From: Defluviitoga tunisiensis
Lineage (GTDB): Bacteria > Thermotogota > Thermotogae > Petrotogales > Petrotogaceae
Length of the DNA: 64,000 bases
Direction of reading: 5' to 3'
NCBI RefSeq assembly: GCF_000953715.1
Contig: NZ_LN824141.1
Location: 1 to 64,000 of the forward strand
Shown: piece by piece, positions 43,316 through 52,258 of the stretch
How the letters are laid out: each line of letters opens with the position of its first letter
Position numbering within the stretch: position 1 is the first letter of the stretch
Notes under the pieces: generated by a model
The model's input: only the letters and a program-made list of their open reading frames with translations
Told to the model about the DNA's origin: nothing
Databases searched by the model: none
Translations under genes and position numbers: made by a program

Positions 43316-45178
43316 ATGGATTTGATTTATGATTACATTAACAACAAAGATTGGAAAGTTAGGGAAAACTCAAACATGCAATATTCACTTCAAGGTTTAA
43401 ACAATCATATTCACCAAGAAATCACTAAACAGTTTTGGCTTGATGAAATATATTCAAAACAAAACAAGAAAATTAGCGAACTTCATAATAATGGATTTAT
43501 TCACATCCATGACTTAGGAGCATTGTCTACTTATTGTGTGGGTTGGGATTTAGAAGAATTATTAAGAAAAGGATTTCATGGAGTTTCTGGTAAGATTGCC
43601 GCAGGTCCTGCAAAACATTTTAGAACTGCACTAGGTCAAGCTGTTAATTTTTTATACACAATGCAAGGAGAAGCTGCAGGAGCAATAGCCTTCTCAAATT
43701 TTGATACCCTTTTGGCACCTTTTGTTAGATATGATAATTTAAGTTATCAGCAGGTCAAGCAAGCAATGCAAGAATTCATATTTAATATGAATGTTCCTAC
43801 GCGTGTAGGCTTTCAATCTCCTTTTAGTAATATCACGCTTGATCTTACTCCCCCTTCTAATTATAAAGATAAAAAGGTAATTATAGGAGGAAAAGAAAAA
43901 GATGAAAGATACGCAGAATTTCAAAAAGAGATGAATATGATAAATAGAGCTTTTATCGAAATAATGATTAATGGAGATTATGATGGAAGGCCTTTTTCAT
44001 TTCCTATTCCCACATATAATATCACTAAAGAGTTTGATTGGAATAGCCAAATTGCAGAAGATATTTTAAGGTTAACCATAAAATATGGATCTCCATATTT
44101 TGCAAACTACATAAATTCAGACATGAATCCAGAAGATGCCAGATCGATGTGTTGCAGATTGAAACTTGATAACAAAAAGGTTTTGAAACACATGAAAGAT
44201 CTTTCTTTCGGTTTTATTAATGAAAACAAAGAAGAAATTGAACTTAAGAGACGTGGGGGACTATTTAATTCAAACCCCTTAACTGGTTCTATAGGAGTAG
44301 TAACTATAAATATTCCAAGATTAATGTATTTATCTAAACAAAACATGCAATCCTTTTATGAACTTTTAGAAGAAGTTATGGAAGTCGTTAAAGATAGTTT
44401 AGAAATAAAAAGGAAGTATCTGGAAAAATGGACTTCTCAATGTTTGTATCCTTATACAAAGGTATATCTGAACAGTGTGTATGAATTAACTGGTCAATAT
44501 TGGGCTAATCACTTTTCAACTGTAGGTTTCGTTGGAATGCATGAAGGTCTACTAAATTTTGGAATAGAAAATGGTATTTGCAGTAAAGAAGGTAAAAAGA
44601 TTACACAAGATATTATGGATTACATGCTTGACAAACTGAATTTATTTACTAAAGAGACTGGCAACCTATATAATTTAGAGGCTTCTCCCGCTGAAGGGGC
44701 TACCTATAGACTGGCTAAGATTGATAAAAGTACATTTGGAGATAGTATAAAACAAGCAGGGACTAATGAAAGACCTTATTATACAAATTCTGTTCATCCA
44801 CCAGTAAATTATTTTGAAGATCCATTTGATTTGTTAGAACACCAAGAAAACCTACAAAACAAATGGAGTGGAGGCACTGTTATACATATATTTGTTGGAG
44901 AAAAGATAACAGATACTGAAGTATTAAAAGAATTTATTAAGTTTGCATTTGAACATTATTCCTTACCATATATGAGCATTACACCAACATTTTCAATTTG
45001 CCATGAACATGGATATATCGCTGGAGAACATTTCAAATGTCCTGATTGCAGAAAAGATACAGAAGTATATTCGAGAGTAGTAGGATACTATAGACCTATT
45101 CAAAACTGGAATGATGGTAAGCAGCAAGAATATAAAGAAAGAATTCAATTTAATCTAAATAAAAATTCATTTTATTAA
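43316..45178 (+). CDS. nrdD: Anaerobic ribonucleoside-triphosphate reductase
   Basis: Glycyl-radical enzyme that makes deoxynucleotides under anaerobiosis. The C-terminus has the zinc-type cysteines (ICHEHGY, FKCPDCRKD) and the radical loop SRVVGYYRP with Gly590, followed by IQNWNDGKQQEYKER. The length of 620 lacks an N-terminal ATP-cone, so allosteric control may be simplified. Its own ribosome site (TTGGAGGG) is intact. The predicted promoter lies about 1 kb upstream, beyond an inserted IscB-type element. Its activase is encoded 263 bases downstream. Confidence 0.95.
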   Translation: MDLIYDYINNKDWKVRENSNMQYSLQGLNNHIHQEITKQFWLDEIYSKQNKKISELHNNGFIHIHDLGALSTYCVGWDLEELLRKGFHGVSGKIAAGPAKHFRTALGQAVNFLYTMQGEAAGAIAFSNFDTLLAPFVRYDNLSYQQVKQAMQEFIFNMNVPTRVGFQSPFSNITLDLTPPSNYKDKKVIIGGKEKDERYAEFQKEMNMINRAFIEIMINGDYDGRPFSFPIPTYNITKEFDWNSQIAEDILRLTIKYGSPYFANYINSDMNPEDARSMCCRLKLDNKKVLKHMKDLSFGFINENKEEIELKRRGGLFNSNPLTGSIGVVTINIPRLMYLSKQNMQSFYELLEEVMEVVKDSLEIKRKYLEKWTSQCLYPYTKVYLNSVYELTGQYWANHFSTVGFVGMHEGLLNFGIENGICSKEGKKITQDIMDYMLDKLNLFTKETGNLYNLEASPAEGATYRLAKIDKSTFGDSIKQAGTNERPYYTNSVHPPVNYFEDPFDLLEHQENLQNKWSGGTVIHIFVGEKITDTEVLKEFIKFAFEHYSLPYMSITPTFSICHEHGYIAGEHFKCPDCRKDTEVYSRVVGYYRPIQNWNDGKQQEYKERIQFNLNKNSFY

Positions 45179-45279
45179 TTTTTAGTAATGAAGGAAATTA
45201 TGTTGAAAGCATTCTTGAAATTAAAGATATTTTTAAATAAGTTTATGAACTTTAAAAATACCGGTTTTTAAAAAAACTT

Positions 45280-45420
45280 TTGAATTTATAACGGGTCTAG
45301 GGCAGCGCCCTCACCCACCTCAGTACAAGTACCAAATTTTAAAGAAATTAAGAGTTAATAAAGATTAGAAGTTGGTAGATATTTTGTAAAAATAATCAAA
45401 TCCGAAACATAAATATAATA
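45280..45420 (+). repeat. Leader repeat upstream of the nrdG-like gene
   Basis: A palindromic unit (about 45280-45340: TTTGAATTTATA, CTAGGGCAGCGCCCT, AGTACAAGTACCAAA) is followed by the AT-rich module AAAGAAATTAAGAGTTA, GATATTTTGTAAA and AAACATAAATATAATAG. The TATAAT word here is a good -10 candidate lying about 25 bases before the gene start. It fills most of the 263-base gap between nrdD and nrdG. Confidence 0.8.
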
Positions 45421-45441
45421 GTAGGTATATTGCTTATATAA

Positions 45442-46101
45442 GTGAGGATGATAAAAATTAATTTTGCAGGTATTAGAACGTTCAGCTTTGTTGATTATCC
45501 TAAAAAAATCTGTGCTGTTGTTTACACTCCAGGTTGCAATTTTAAATGTCCATGGTGCCATAATTGGAAGATAGCCTACACCAAAAATTATTCATCAATG
45601 GAAGAAATTCATGTTTTGAATAAACTAATATATCTAAAGAAAAGAATCTCTGCAGTATGTATTACAGGCGGAGAACCTACAATTCATAGTTATTTACCTA
45701 AATTTATTCAAAAACTGAAGCACCTTCGTTATTCAGTAAAACTGGATACTAACGGAACAAACCCAGAAATGGTAAAATGTCTGATTGAGAATAATATGAT
45801 TGACTATATAGCATTAGACATTAAAGCAAAACCGGAAAATTACTCTAAACTTATTGGAAAAAACGATTATCTTTTTTTCAAAATATCTAGAACCATCGAT
45901 ATTCTCAGAAACTCGACAATTGATTATGAATTCAGAATGACTTTTGTCCCAGGCCTTTCAAATGAAGAAGACATAAACTTTTTTGAAAATTTTTTGAAAG
46001 ATGAAGAAAAGGGCTATATAACAATTGCCAATTCTACTGAATTATTTCAAGTTAAAAGGCAATATAGCGATTTTAATATCAATAAATTAATCCTCAGATA
46101 A
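45442..46101 (+). CDS. nrdG: Anaerobic ribonucleotide reductase-activating protein (radical SAM)
   Basis: Radical SAM enzyme predicted to install the glycyl radical on NrdD. The iron-sulfur motif CNFKCPWC is at about 31-38, preceded by FVDYPKKICAVVYTPG, and the SAM-binding GGEPT follows at about 74-78. The length of 219 and the N-terminus fit the NrdG-like group also found beside nrdD in Thermotogota. The start is GTG at 45442, with ATG at 45448 as alternative. A leader repeat separates it from nrdD, so it may have its own promoter. Confidence 0.88.
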   Translation: MRMIKINFAGIRTFSFVDYPKKICAVVYTPGCNFKCPWCHNWKIAYTKNYSSMEEIHVLNKLIYLKKRISAVCITGGEPTIHSYLPKFIQKLKHLRYSVKLDTNGTNPEMVKCLIENNMIDYIALDIKAKPENYSKLIGKNDYLFFKISRTIDILRNSTIDYEFRMTFVPGLSNEEDINFFENFLKDEEKGYITIANSTELFQVKRQYSDFNINKLILR

Positions 46102-46180
46102 AAAATACTAAAGTTTTAAAAAAAGATGATATAATTAAGGTATACAAACAAATATAAGATAGTTTTTAAGGTGATAAAAT

Positions 46181-47413
46181 ATGGATATTAAAGAAAAATT
46201 AGATATACTCTCATCATCAGCCAAATTTGATGTAGATACCGAACCTTCAATCATTGATACTGTAACTAATTTAGAAAATGACAATATGCCTGGGTCTATA
46301 TACTATAGCAAGACTTCAAATGGCGAATGCATGCCTTTGTTGAAAGTTCTTTTTTCTAATTCATGTATCTATGATTGTGCCTATTGTATTAACAGACGAA
46401 GTAACAATATCCCTAGGGCAACATTTAAAATGGATGAATTGATAAACTTGACTCTGAATTTATACAAAAGAAAGTTAATAAGAGGATTATTCCTAAGTTC
46501 TGCAGTTTTTGGTTCTCCAAACACTACAATGAATACACTTTATTTAACTGCTAAGAAACTAAGGGAAGAACATAATTTCCCTGGATATATTCATCTTAAA
46601 ATCATTCCTGGCGCTGATTTAGAATTAATCAAACAAGCTGGATTTTATGCAGATAGAATGAGCGTCAATTTAGAATTGCCTTCAGAAAAAAGCCTCTCTT
46701 ATTTAGCCCCTGATAAAAATAAAAGTGCTATTTTATCTCCAATGAATTATGTAGGGAAACATTATCAAGAATGGATGGACCAAAAGAACAAATACAAATA
46801 TAGCCCGACTTTTATTCCATCAGGACAATCAACTCAACTGGTAATTGGGGCTTCTCCAGAAAGTGATTTTCATATTATCAAACTTGTTGAAAAGCTATAT
46901 TTAAACTTTCATTTGACTCGTGTATATTATTCGGCTTTTCAAAGGGTAAATCAAGATTATCGTTTACCAAATATTAAAAATCCTCCTGTTACAAGAAAGC
47001 TTAGATTATATCAAGCAGATTGGTTAATGAGATATTATGGTTTCTCCTCAAATGAAATATTGAATGAAGAAGAACAATTTTTAGATGACACGTTGGATCC
47101 TAAAACCAAATGGGCCTTGAGAAATTATCAAATGTTTCCCGTTGAAATAAACTCTGCACCTTATGAACTTTTAATAAAGGTACCTGGAATAGGTCTTAAA
47201 TCTGCCAAAAAAATTATTTCTTACAGAAAAAAATATTTTCTTAACTTTGAAAATCTCAAAAACATTGGTGTAGCTTTAAAAAGAGCAAGGTTTTTTATAA
47301 CTTGCAATGGAAAGTACTATGGAAAAATATACAATAATCCTGATATAGTAAGATCGTTGCTTACTAATAATAAGCAAAAGAATAATTCTCAGTTATCTCT
47401 TTTTGAGATTTAA
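46181..47413 (+). CDS. Putative DNA modification/repair radical SAM protein
   Basis: A 410-residue radical SAM enzyme of the family described as linked to uracil-DNA glycosylase-like genes. The cluster motif CIYDCAYC is at about 62-69, preceded by NGECMPLLKVLFSNS. The C-terminus has a helix-hairpin-helix DNA-binding segment, LIKVPGIGLKSAKKIISYRKK (about 331-350). The usual partner, a glycosylase-like DUF protein, is not adjacent here. The reaction is unknown; a role in DNA repair is inferred from the family and the HhH motif. Confidence 0.85.
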   Translation: MDIKEKLDILSSSAKFDVDTEPSIIDTVTNLENDNMPGSIYYSKTSNGECMPLLKVLFSNSCIYDCAYCINRRSNNIPRATFKMDELINLTLNLYKRKLIRGLFLSSAVFGSPNTTMNTLYLTAKKLREEHNFPGYIHLKIIPGADLELIKQAGFYADRMSVNLELPSEKSLSYLAPDKNKSAILSPMNYVGKHYQEWMDQKNKYKYSPTFIPSGQSTQLVIGASPESDFHIIKLVEKLYLNFHLTRVYYSAFQRVNQDYRLPNIKNPPVTRKLRLYQADWLMRYYGFSSNEILNEEEQFLDDTLDPKTKWALRNYQMFPVEINSAPYELLIKVPGIGLKSAKKIISYRKKYFLNFENLKNIGVALKRARFFITCNGKYYGKIYNNPDIVRSLLTNNKQKNNSQLSLFEI

Positions 47414-47419
47414 ATATTG

Positions 47420-48196
47420 TTAATAATTCAATATTTTAAATCTATAAACACCCATAAAACTCTTGTTTTCTGGAACGGCCATCCAAGTGGGATCGGCTTT
47501 ATACAAATTTTTTATTTTCACTACCCTAAATTCCCCACTATTAAATTCATCAACTGGACCTGTATGATAGATTGCATACTCTTCAAAACTAACCGGATCT
47601 TCAAAATACACCATAACATGATAAGGAAATTCAGGATCTTCTGGATGAAAAAATACCAAAATATCTCCACTCTGTGCAACTTCAATATTTTTAGATAAAA
47701 AATCCATGTTCATTTCAATCAATACTCTCGCAGAGGCATAATTTGAAAAGCTATCCGGATTGATGTTATTTTTATCTATTTTAAAAATATTTGTTCCATA
47801 GAAAGGAATATCTGGATAGTTATATTTTTTAACATCTTCTTTAACAATTCCTTTATAACCTGTATTCTTTATCCAATTTTGATCATGCTTTTTTAAAGAT
47901 TCTTTATAGGCAAATCTGATTAGTCCTGCACAATCCTCATAATTTGAAGGCAAAGTTATATATCCATTAATGATATTAAGAATTATACTGTTAAACCAAT
48001 AGCTAAATGAATAGCTATCCTGAGCATCTAATTCTAAAAAATCTGGATAGTTATTTCCATCAACATCTTCAATCTTTATCAATTGTTTGGATAATTTTTC
48101 AGTATTAACTATTTCTTCTTTTTGCCAAAATAACGAAAATATAATTATACAAATTAAGCTTAAAAAAATGCATGTGAAAATAATAATTTTCCGCAC
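47420..48196 (-). CDS. DUF1175 family exported protein
   Basis: A 258-residue protein with an N-terminal signal or anchor helix (about 3-24). The segment EDCAGLIRFAYKESLKKHD (about 86-104) and the later SGDILVFFHPEDPEFPYHVMVYF are the DUF1175 (E. coli YfaT-like) signature. The Cys in EDCAGLIRFAY and the His in PYHVMVYF resemble an NlpC/P60-type active site, so a cell-wall or peptide hydrolase is possible. In other bacteria relatives lie near alpha-2-macroglobulin genes, but none is present here. It is convergent with the radical SAM gene. Confidence 0.75.
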   Translation of the reverse strand: MRKIIIFTCIFLSLICIIIFSLFWQKEEIVNTEKLSKQLIKIEDVDGNNYPDFLELDAQDSYSFSYWFNSIILNIINGYITLPSNYEDCAGLIRFAYKESLKKHDQNWIKNTGYKGIVKEDVKKYNYPDIPFYGTNIFKIDKNNINPDSFSNYASARVLIEMNMDFLSKNIEVAQSGDILVFFHPEDPEFPYHVMVYFEDPVSFEEYAIYHTGPVDEFNSGEFRVVKIKNLYKADPTWMAVPENKSFMGVYRFKILNY

Positions 48197-48274
48197 GAGT
48201 TATCACCTTTTATATTATACATTAATTTATTAATAGTTGATTAATATACTATATTTTATTTTTCTTTGGCGATG

Positions 48275-48283
48275 TGATATAAT
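48275..48283 (+). promoter_or_regulatory. Extended -10 promoter of the thiamine transport operon
   Basis: TGATATAAT (TG at 48275-48276, TATAAT at 48278-48283) is an extended -10. The -35 region (TTTATT at 48255-48260) is weak. Transcription would start about 20 bases before the riboswitch. Confidence 0.6.
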
Positions 48284-48309
48284 CTTTATGAGAAAATTTA
48301 ATAGTTCAA

Positions 48310-48405
48310 GTGCCGGGGGAGCTTTATGGCTGAGAGGATGTGTTAGGTGAAACACATCGACCCCAGAACCTGATCCAGGTAATACTGGCGGAGGAAGGCT
48401 TAAGT
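48310..48405 (+). promoter_or_regulatory. TPP riboswitch (THI element)
   Basis: The conserved blocks are all present: GGGGGAGC, GGCTGAGAGG, a variable P3 hairpin (GATGTGTT/AACACATC), ACCCCAGAACCTGATC (with one G before C runs), CAGGTAATACTGGCGGAGG. It precedes thiB. Thiamine pyrophosphate binding should switch off the transporter by transcription termination at the hairpin 40 bases downstream. Confidence 0.95.
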
Positions 48406-48442
48406 GGTTATTTTGACTTAATTCAACCAAAAGTAATTTATT

Positions 48443-48484
48443 CCTGCTTTTCTTTATTACCTGGAGAAAAGCAGGTTTTTTATT
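48443..48484 (+). terminator. Riboswitch-controlled attenuator
   Basis: A perfect 11-bp stem CCTGCTTTTCT / AGAAAAGCAGG (48443-48453 and 48465-48475) is followed by TTTTTTATTT. Its loop holds TATTACCTGG (48455-48464), the exact complement of CCAGGTAATA in the TPP aptamer core (48375-48384). This suggests an alternative pairing that disables both aptamer and terminator. Confidence 0.88.
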
Positions 48485-48521
48485 TGTTTGTCAATATCTT
48501 ATTTCAAAGAGGTGATTTTTG

Positions 48522-49496
48522 GTGAAAAAAGGAACTTTAGTATTTATATTAGTTATGATTGTTTCACTGGTTTTTTCTAATGAATTAGTTGTTTATATTT
48601 ACGAAAGTTTGAGTTGGATTGAAGAAGGGACTATCCAAAAATTTGAAGAAATTAATAATTGCAAAGTAAGGGTGGTTAAATTAGGTGATTCTGGAAATGT
48701 ACTTACTAGATTAATTCTTGAAAAGAAAAATCCTCGTGCAGATGTAATTATAGGTCTTGATCAAGCTTTAACATTAAAAGCAAAAGAAGAAAATCTTCTC
48801 ATACCTTACAAACCTAATAATATAAATAAAATTAAAGATCCATCACTTATTATGGATCAAGATTATTATGTTGTTCCTTTTGATTACGGGGCAATAGCTA
48901 TAATTTATGACCCTGAAAAAATACAGGACGAACTAATATCTTTTGAAGACATTACGAAATATAAAAATTCATTATTAATAGAAGATCCAAGAACATCTAG
49001 TCCAGGACAATCGTTTTTGTTGTGGACAATAGCTGTTTATCAAAATAATTGGAAAAATTTTTGGGAAAAATTGATGCCTGCTATTTTAACAATTACTCCA
49101 AGTTGGGATGACGCATTTTCGCTTTTTGAGTTAGGACAAGCCCCTATGATGGTTAGTTATGCTACAGACAATGCATATTCTCAATATTACTATGGGACAA
49201 GTAAATATAAAGTCTTTATTCCAATTGAAGGAGCTTTTGTACAAATTGAAGGAGCAGGAATTGTAAACGGGACAAAAAATTTAGAGTTATCTCAAAAATT
49301 TATAGAATTCATACTTACAGAAGATTTTCAAAAAGAAGTTCCATTAAATCAATGGATGTTCCCTGTAACGAGTGTAGAATTACCAGAAGTTTATCAATAT
49401 GCAATAATTCCAGAAAAAATTCTTACTATCCCTGCAGAAGAAATCTCACGAAATCTAGATAAATGGCTCGAAGAATGGGAGGATTTGATTTTTTGA
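48522..49496 (+). CDS. thiB: Thiamine ABC transporter substrate-binding protein
   Basis: Periplasmic thiamine (or TPP) binding protein. It has a signal peptide of about 18 residues (KKGTLVFILVMIVSLVFS). The mature start ELVVYIYESLSWIEEG and motifs such as ADVIIGLDQAL, VPFDYGAIAIIYDPE and LLIEDPRTSSPGQSFLLWT identify the ThiB family. GTG at 48522 is preferred from the GAGGTGA ribosome site; TTG at 48519 is an equal alternative. The TPP riboswitch immediately upstream confirms the substrate. Two bases separate its stop from the thiP start. Confidence 0.93.
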   Translation: MKKGTLVFILVMIVSLVFSNELVVYIYESLSWIEEGTIQKFEEINNCKVRVVKLGDSGNVLTRLILEKKNPRADVIIGLDQALTLKAKEENLLIPYKPNNINKIKDPSLIMDQDYYVVPFDYGAIAIIYDPEKIQDELISFEDITKYKNSLLIEDPRTSSPGQSFLLWTIAVYQNNWKNFWEKLMPAILTITPSWDDAFSLFELGQAPMMVSYATDNAYSQYYYGTSKYKVFIPIEGAFVQIEGAGIVNGTKNLELSQKFIEFILTEDFQKEVPLNQWMFPVTSVELPEVYQYAIIPEKILTIPAEEISRNLDKWLEEWEDLIF

Positions 49497-49498
49497 CC

Positions 49499-51040
49499 AT
49501 GAAAAAACAATTTAAAAATAATCTATTCGCAATATTTTTTTTATTTTTACTTCTTTTCCCTTTTTTTATGTTATTTAAAGATTTCTTTCAACCTAAAGAC
49601 CTTATCAACATAAAGGATCCGCAAACTTTGCGGATCCTAGGTTTTACTTGTTATCAATCTTTTTTATCCACAGTCATTTCCTTTTTTATAACACTTTTAC
49701 CTAGTTACTTTTCTGCCAAAAACAAAGGAGTATTATCCAAACTACTTGAAAATTCGATCTTTATTCCTTTCTTTTTTCCACCTGTTTCGGCAGTGATTGC
49801 TTTTTCATTGCTGTTTTCCTCAACAGGACTATTAGCTAAGAGTGGTATAAAGATTAATATAATGTATTCATTCACTGCAATTATAATAGCTCATGTTTTT
49901 TATAACTCTCCAATTTTTGTTAAGTACCTCTCTGAAGGATTAAGAAGAATACCACAAAGTTTAAAAGAGTCTGCTTATGTTGAAGGTGCAGGAAAAGTTA
50001 AGACTTTCTTTTATATAGAACTTCCATTAATCCTTCCATCTATTTCACGGGCATTTTTTTTGGTGTTTACATATAGTTTTACTAGTTTTGCAATAGTCTT
50101 AAATCTCGGTGGAATTAAATATTCAACACTGGAAGTCGCAATTGCAACTACTCTTAAAGGTACATTGAATTTTTCCAAAGCGTTATCATATGCCCTTATT
50201 CAATTTATAGTTCTTACATTAATAAATATATTTATGTCAAAGTTTGAACCTCAATCTTTTGAGTATAATGAACCAGAATATAGCGCAAATAAAAAAACTG
50301 GAAAATTGAGCCTTGTAATCTCTATTTTTTATCTTGTTTTTGAGTATTCTTTAGTTATAATAGGTATTGCTTCTTGCTTTTTTAATTTTATAACTTTAAA
50401 ATTCGATCTGAGTGGTTTTATTAACCTTTTTTCAAAAGAACTAAACAATAGATTCCCTGTAATTCAGTCAATTTTTAATTCTATTTCTGTTTCAGCTATT
50501 ACAGGAATTCTCGCAACAATTGCTGCATACTTGTTGTTAAAAAAATATAATAAAATCATTAATATCGCTATTATGTCAACTTTTGGGATTTCTTCGGCAT
50601 TTTTAGGAATGGCTTTATTGTATTTAAACATTTTATATAATATTCCATTTTTTATTTTGATTATATTGGGCTTTTTTTTAATAAGTGTACCTTTAGCGTA
50701 CTCTTTTCTATATCAACCAATTTTAAGTTTTGATAAAAAAATAATAGAAGCCGCTAAAGTAGATGGTGCAAATAAGCTTGTTATTTTTTCAAAGATTGAA
50801 CTCCCCTTACTATTTTCTTCATTCTTAAGTTCATTTCTACAAATCTTTGCAATAATATATGGGGAATTTACAATTAGCTATACAATGCAAATTAGAGATT
50901 ATTTCCCTCTTTCAAGTATAGTGAATTATTCTCTTTCTTCTTCAAGATTTTATAGAGAAGCTACTGCCCTTAGCGGACTTAACGTGATAATAATTTTTAT
51001 TACCTTTTATTTAAGCTCATTAATAAGAAAAAAAGAGTAA
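49499..51040 (+). CDS. thiP: Thiamine ABC transporter permease
   Basis: A duplicated permease with about 12 transmembrane helices, made of two binding-protein-dependent transport domains. Each half carries an EAA-type loop for the ATPase: KESAYVEGAGKVKTFFYIELPLI (about 157-179) and EAAKVDGANKLVIFSKIELPLL (about 418-439). The ATG at 49499, two bases after the thiB stop, is chosen over ATG 49463, which lies inside thiB. No thiQ ATPase gene follows; the next gene is on the other strand. The ATPase must be supplied from elsewhere. Confidence 0.92.
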   Translation: MKKQFKNNLFAIFFLFLLLFPFFMLFKDFFQPKDLINIKDPQTLRILGFTCYQSFLSTVISFFITLLPSYFSAKNKGVLSKLLENSIFIPFFFPPVSAVIAFSLLFSSTGLLAKSGIKINIMYSFTAIIIAHVFYNSPIFVKYLSEGLRRIPQSLKESAYVEGAGKVKTFFYIELPLILPSISRAFFLVFTYSFTSFAIVLNLGGIKYSTLEVAIATTLKGTLNFSKALSYALIQFIVLTLINIFMSKFEPQSFEYNEPEYSANKKTGKLSLVISIFYLVFEYSLVIIGIASCFFNFITLKFDLSGFINLFSKELNNRFPVIQSIFNSISVSAITGILATIAAYLLLKKYNKIINIAIMSTFGISSAFLGMALLYLNILYNIPFFILIILGFFLISVPLAYSFLYQPILSFDKKIIEAAKVDGANKLVIFSKIELPLLFSSFLSSFLQIFAIIYGEFTISYTMQIRDYFPLSSIVNYSLSSSRFYREATALSGLNVIIIFITFYLSSLIRKKE

Positions 51041-51068
51041 CAGTATGTCTAGTTTGAACAATCAGATT

Positions 51069-51782
51069 CTATTCAACTATCGCAATGGCGAATTCACTAA
51101 TTAAGTAAGCTTTCATCATATAATATTTATCTGCTTCTTCTTTCGTTAGTACATTGTCAAAAAAATCATCTTGAGAGACGTCAAAAATATTTTTTAGTTT
51201 AACTACCATATTAAATTCTCTTATTTCCTCAATCTCCAAATATTTAGCAAGGTCCGTATATTTTAAATAAGCTTCGATAACTGTTTTAATATATGAATTT
51301 AGACTTTCTTTAAGTGGCAAAAACTTAAAAAAGTTATTCCTTAATAAATTAGCTAATTTCATTGCACCCACTTTTTTTATTGAAAGTAATTCATAAATAT
51401 TGTTGTATTTCAAATTAACATACATTCCTAGAAATTTACCCCTTAAACTACCCTTTATCTCATTTTCAGTATCTTTTAAAAGATCACTACTCACTGTTAA
51501 AGCAAATGGGAACATTGTTATAGTCTCTAAAAAATTATCTAAATTAACCTCCAAATCATCGATGTTATAATCGAGTTGAGACTCAACTTCTGGCTTAACT
51601 GTTATTTCTGCCTTTTTGAACTTAAAAGAAGCCAACCTCAATACATTAACTAATTCTTCTGCTTCAGAAGAATTTGCTTCTTTTAAAAAATCTAAATTAA
51701 AATTTTGCAGTTCAGGATACTGCTCATACATTTTATTTAAAAAGTCTTTAAATTCTTTATCACCAAAATCTTCCATAAACAT
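51069..51782 (-). CDS. Hypothetical soluble protein
   Basis: I do not recognise this 237-residue protein. It has no signal peptide or membrane helix. The first 60 residues are acidic and helical (FGDKEFKDFLNKMYEQYPELQNF), the middle has alternating beta-like stretches, and the C-terminal half is predicted mainly helical. The ATG at 51782 has CATTCCTCC (GGAGGAATG) almost directly before it, so the second Met (51776) may be the true start. It is convergent with thiP and has no operon partner. Confidence 0.6.
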   Translation of the reverse strand: MFMEDFGDKEFKDFLNKMYEQYPELQNFNLDFLKEANSSEAEELVNVLRLASFKFKKAEITVKPEVESQLDYNIDDLEVNLDNFLETITMFPFALTVSSDLLKDTENEIKGSLRGKFLGMYVNLKYNNIYELLSIKKVGAMKLANLLRNNFFKFLPLKESLNSYIKTVIEAYLKYTDLAKYLEIEEIREFNMVVKLKNIFDVSQDDFFDNVLTKEEADKYYMMKAYLISEFAIAIVE

Positions 51783-52065
51783 TCCTCCATTAATATCTCA
51801 AAGAAGAAATATGATTTAATATCTAAGGTTGCTACATTCAAATATATTATAACACATTGAGATTTCGAATATTAATAAGTTAATTCTTACAAATTTAATT
51901 AAAAATAATCGATACTAGAAATAGTTTAGCATTATTGCAAAAATAAACATTATCTTAGAGTTTTGTAGTATAATAAAAAGGAGATTTGCTTTTTAAAATT
52001 ACATATGTTAGTAAAATTATATTAGAACTGGACTATAGAAATGACGACTTTCTACAAATGAAATT
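51783..52065. other. Intergenic region without recognised gene
   Basis: An AT-rich gap between divergent hypothetical genes. Apart from scattered TATAAT-like words (for example near 51969) I see nothing. The right part, from 52066 on, is a decayed leader repeat. Confidence 0.4.
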
Positions 52066-52210
52066 TTGAATTTAAAAGGGTAATATGGTGAAACCCTCAC
52101 CCCTTCCTTGCTACGAGTACTAAAAAAAGAAATTAAGTATTAGCAAAGATTATAATGGGAAGGTATTCAGTGGTTTGTTTGTTGAATATAGTATCTTTTG
52201 AGATAGTAAA
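52066..52210 (+). repeat. Leader repeat (degenerate) upstream of the membrane protein at 52259
   Basis: The palindromic unit is worn (TTTGAATTTAAAAGGGT, GGTGAAACCCTCACC, ACGAGTACTAAAAAAA, about 52066-52129). The AT-rich module follows with AAATTAAGTATTAGCAAAG and GGAAGGTATTCAG, recognisable against the 45.3-kb copy. The orientation is toward the downstream gene. Confidence 0.6.
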
Positions 52211-52258
52211 GTTGATTGCTACTGTATATAAAAAAACACAAAATCGAGGAGGAAAAAA

